NCBI GenBank assembly: GCA_019264505.1
Contig: JAHUZY010000037.1
Span: forward strand, 1-8,649
DNA length: 8,649 nucleotides
Direction of reading: 5' to 3'
Origin: Phenylobacterium sp.
Lineage (GTDB): Bacteria; Pseudomonadota; Alphaproteobacteria; Caulobacterales; Caulobacteraceae
Positions 7,595-8,649 of the stretch are shown here, piece after piece. Made by a program: the position numbers and the translations under genes. Position 1 is the stretch's first letter; the number at the start of each line of letters is the position of its first letter. Under the pieces are notes generated by a model. It did no database searches and was not told where the DNA came from. It worked only from the letters and a program-made list of their open reading frames with translations.

Positions 7595-7627
7595 ATGTCT
7601 CCCGTTGTGATGAGCCGCCGAGCCTGA
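7595..7627 (+). CDS. Possible 10-codon leader ORF (uORF) upstream of the TopAI-like gene
   Basis: ATG 7595 opens a ten-residue frame (MSPVVMSRRA) that ends at TGA 7625-7627. It is preceded by the purine-rich GGAAGAGGG (7582-7590), four bases before the ATG. That is a far better ribosome-binding site than anything ahead of the TopAI-like start. The peptide is too short for a stand-alone protein and has no recognisable domain. Its position 115 bases before the TTG start, with alternative base pairings in between, suggests a regulatory leader peptide. It is in the same frame as the downstream gene, and the frame stays open after the uORF stop but contains no ATG or GTG before TTG 7742. Expression is unproven. 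Confidence 0.4.
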   Translation: MSPVVMSRRA

Positions 7628-7628
7628 G

Positions 7629-7736
7629 CCATCGAGACGGGCGTTTCGAACGTCCGGCCGGGTATCAGGCGCGAATCCCGCAGTCTGCGTCGCGATGGCG
7701 CGCGGACGGCATGGCTATGCCTGACCATCGGACGAC
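7629..7736 (+). promoter_or_regulatory. Leader with two mutually exclusive RNA pairings ahead of the TopAI-like gene
   Basis: Segment 7688-7698 (core CGATGG) can pair with either of two near-repeats. With 7629-7639 (CCATCG, A, GACG), right after the uORF stop, it can form ten pairs with one G-A mismatch. With 7725-7736 (CCATCG, two bulged bases, CGAC), it forms ten pairs and encloses a small hairpin GGCAT/ATGCC (7708-7712 and 7717-7721). The second pairing ends six bases before TTG 7742 and buries the only weak Shine-Dalgarno-like sequence (GGA, 7730-7732). A further hairpin GGGCGTT/AACGTCC (7639-7655, including one G-T pair) lies between. This resembles a translational attenuator, but pairings of this size can arise by chance in GC-rich DNA. 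Confidence 0.3.
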
Positions 7737-7741
7737 CTTCC

Positions 7742-8017
7742 TTGAACATCCCCAAACCGCAGCAAAGGACGCTGCACGCCCTCGCCCAGGGGGCCATTCT
7801 TCGCCCTGTCCGCGACGAGCGCGGCCATATCATCGACGTCGACTGCATCACCGGAGAGGGCTGGCGCCTGACCGATTGCGACCTGGCCGTCTTCAAGGCC
7901 CTGCGCCGGCGGGGCTTCATCGCCAGCCGCAATGGCGGACCCTACCGGATCACCCGGGAGGGCCTGGTGAACCTGCGCAGCCGGCAGGACAACCGGACGA
8001 CCTCACGCCTGTGGTGA
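7742..8017 (+). CDS. YjhX/TopAI-family protein (UPF0386; topoisomerase I inhibitor-like), TTG start
   Basis: The 91-residue protein resembles E. coli YjhX (TopAI) along nearly its whole length. Shared landmarks are the QRTLHALAQG segment (8-17), an RDERG turn, an acidic D-V-D-C stretch followed by GEGW, LTDCDLAVFKALRRRG (43-58), the NGGPYRIT segment (64-71) and a DNR near the C terminus. E. coli TopAI binds topoisomerase I and blocks its action on DNA, and is paired with the GNAT-like antitoxin YjhQ. Here neither neighbour is an acetyltransferase, so this copy appears to be solo and may be a regulator rather than a toxin. The TTG start is chosen because MNIPKPQQRTL matches the family N terminus and no in-frame ATG or GTG lies upstream before the stop at 7625. 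The ribosome-binding site is poor. The 3' end overlaps rsmD by 15 bases on the opposite strand. Compared with YjhX it has about six extra C-terminal residues (TTSRLW). Confidence 0.85.
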   Translation: MNIPKPQQRTLHALAQGAILRPVRDERGHIIDVDCITGEGWRLTDCDLAVFKALRRRGFIASRNGGPYRITREGLVNLRSRQDNRTTSRLW

Positions 8018-8575
8018 GTACTTCAGGAAATGGACGCGCGCGGCGCCATAGTCGCGGGCGTCCAGCTCCTGGAAGCCTGTGACGGTGGGGGGCGGCTCGC
8101 TCGCCCCCCGCTCCCAGACGATCACCGCGCCTGGCGCCAACCAGCCCCCCTCCGCCAGGGACGGCAGGCAAGCCTCCCCCAGGCCCTTGCCATAGGGCGG
8201 GTCCAGGAAGGCCAGATCGAAGGCCGGACCATCGCCCCCCGGGCGGACGCCCAGCTGGGTGGCGTCGCGGCGGTGGACCCGGGTGCGGCCGAACAGGCCC
8301 ATGGCGTCCACATTCTCCCGGATGGCGCCGCGGGCGTCCTCGTCGGTCTCCACAAACAGACAGAACTTCGCCCCGCGGGACAGGGCCTCGAAGCCCAGCG
8401 CCCCGGACCCGGCGAACAGGTCGAGGACCCGGAGATCCCGCAGGCCCTCGGACCAGAGGGCGTGCTCCAGGATGTTGAAGATCGCCTGACGGGCGCGATC
8501 AGAGGTGGGGCGCGTGTTCACCCCCTGCGGCGCCGCCAGGCTCTTGCCGCGGAACTCTCCCGAAACAATCCGCAC
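8003..8575 (-). CDS. rsmD: 16S rRNA (guanine(966)-N2)-methyltransferase RsmD
   Basis: RsmD uses S-adenosylmethionine to methylate the N2 of G966 in 16S rRNA during 30S assembly. The 190-residue protein shows the family order: IVSGEFRGKSL (3-13), TRPTSDRARQAIFNIL (21-36), the SAM-binding motif VLDLFAGSGALGFEALSRGA (50-69), the acidic VETD (75-78) and the catalytic FLDPPY (123-128) typical of N-methyltransferases acting on amino groups. The start codon is GTG at 8575-8573; an in-frame TAG lies six bases upstream, so no longer start is possible. That TAG is the stop of the preceding pseudouridine synthase gene, with only three bases between them, so translation is probably coupled. The 3' end overlaps the convergent TopAI-like gene. 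Confidence 0.96.
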   Translation of the reverse strand: MRIVSGEFRGKSLAAPQGVNTRPTSDRARQAIFNILEHALWSEGLRDLRVLDLFAGSGALGFEALSRGAKFCLFVETDEDARGAIRENVDAMGLFGRTRVHRRDATQLGVRPGGDGPAFDLAFLDPPYGKGLGEACLPSLAEGGWLAPGAVIVWERGASEPPPTVTGFQELDARDYGAARVHFLKYSPQA

Positions 8576-8578
8576 AGC

Positions 8579-8649
8579 CTAGCCCCGGGACTTGGGTCCA
8601 CGGGGGCCGCCCGGCCCGCGCGAAGGACCGCCAGGGCGCGGTCCGCCGC
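8579..8649 (-). CDS. C-terminal tail of a probable RluB/RsuA-type pseudouridine synthase (5' end outside window)
   Basis: Only the last 22 complete codons are in the window, ending at TAG 8581-8579. They encode a Gly/Pro/Arg-rich basic tail with repeated GGP and RGP units, ending PKSRG. Such low-complexity basic tails are common at the C terminus of the alphaproteobacterial 23S/16S rRNA pseudouridine synthases (RluB/RsuA family) that often precede rsmD. The reading frame has no start and no catalytic domain here, so the identity rests on context and tail composition. The gap to the rsmD GTG is three bases, which suggests one operon of rRNA-modifying enzymes. Confidence 0.55.
   Translation of the reverse strand, partial: GGPRPGGPSRGPGGPRGPKSRG

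Noticed and set aside
7495..8082. 195-codon plus-strand frame spanning the mutL end, the leader and the TopAI-like gene
   Set aside because: It runs in a different frame from both mutL and the TopAI-like gene, and its product is Arg/Pro-rich without family resemblance.
1..8649. Mobile elements, CRISPR arrays, tRNA or rRNA genes
   Set aside because: I saw no regular direct-repeat array, transposase or integrase motif, terminal inverted repeats or tRNA-like cloverleaf; the window reads as continuous housekeeping DNA.

Overview
The window is a compact, very GC-rich chromosomal stretch carrying housekeeping genes. The order ribF-ileS-lspA, the DUF3035/BamF lipoprotein, the alphaproteobacterial style of MutL, the Gly/Pro/Arg-rich tail of a pseudouridine synthase next to rsmD, and Caulobacter-like promoter elements together suggest an alphaproteobacterium, most likely of the Caulobacterales (Caulobacter/Phenylobacterium type). 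This placement is inferred from protein resemblance, not from a search.

Layout, left to right: the C-terminal riboflavin-kinase part of ribF (2-418, +); a 174-base leader with dyad symmetry and a possible mini-ORF; ileS (593-3531, +), broken by a one-base frameshift near 2159-2162; lspA (3544-4035, +), 12 bases downstream; a lipoprotein of the DUF3035/BamF family (4114-4662, +) behind its own candidate promoter; a convergent TraB/GumN-like exported protein (4672-5628, -); a short divergent promoter region; mutL (5697-7559, +); a 182-base region with a 10-codon upstream ORF and alternative RNA pairings; a small gene of the YjhX/TopAI (topoisomerase I inhibitor) family that starts at TTG (7742-8017, +); rsmD (8003-8575, -), which overlaps it tail to tail by 15 bases; and the last codons of a probable RluB/RsuA-type pseudouridine synthase (8579-8649, -).

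Functional themes: flavin cofactor synthesis, isoleucyl-tRNA charging and lipoprotein signal peptide removal lie together as in many proteobacteria. LspA sits directly before a gene whose product should be its substrate and which probably serves outer-membrane protein assembly. MutL carries an endonuclease motif and a clamp-binding motif, so it should act in MutH-independent mismatch repair. RsmD and the pseudouridine synthase both modify ribosomal RNA and look translationally coupled.

The most interesting spot is 7560-7742. A short ORF with a good ribosome-binding site is followed by two copies of a segment (CCATCG plus GACG) that can compete for the same complementary segment. One of the pairings covers the weak initiation region of the TopAI-like gene. 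Escherichia coli topAI is also reported to lie behind a regulatory leader ORF (toiL), so this may be an independently arranged or distantly related uORF switch. The other points of note are the broken ileS, the loss of the GxxH motif in the TraB/GumN-like protein, and the degenerate zinc knuckle of IleS.
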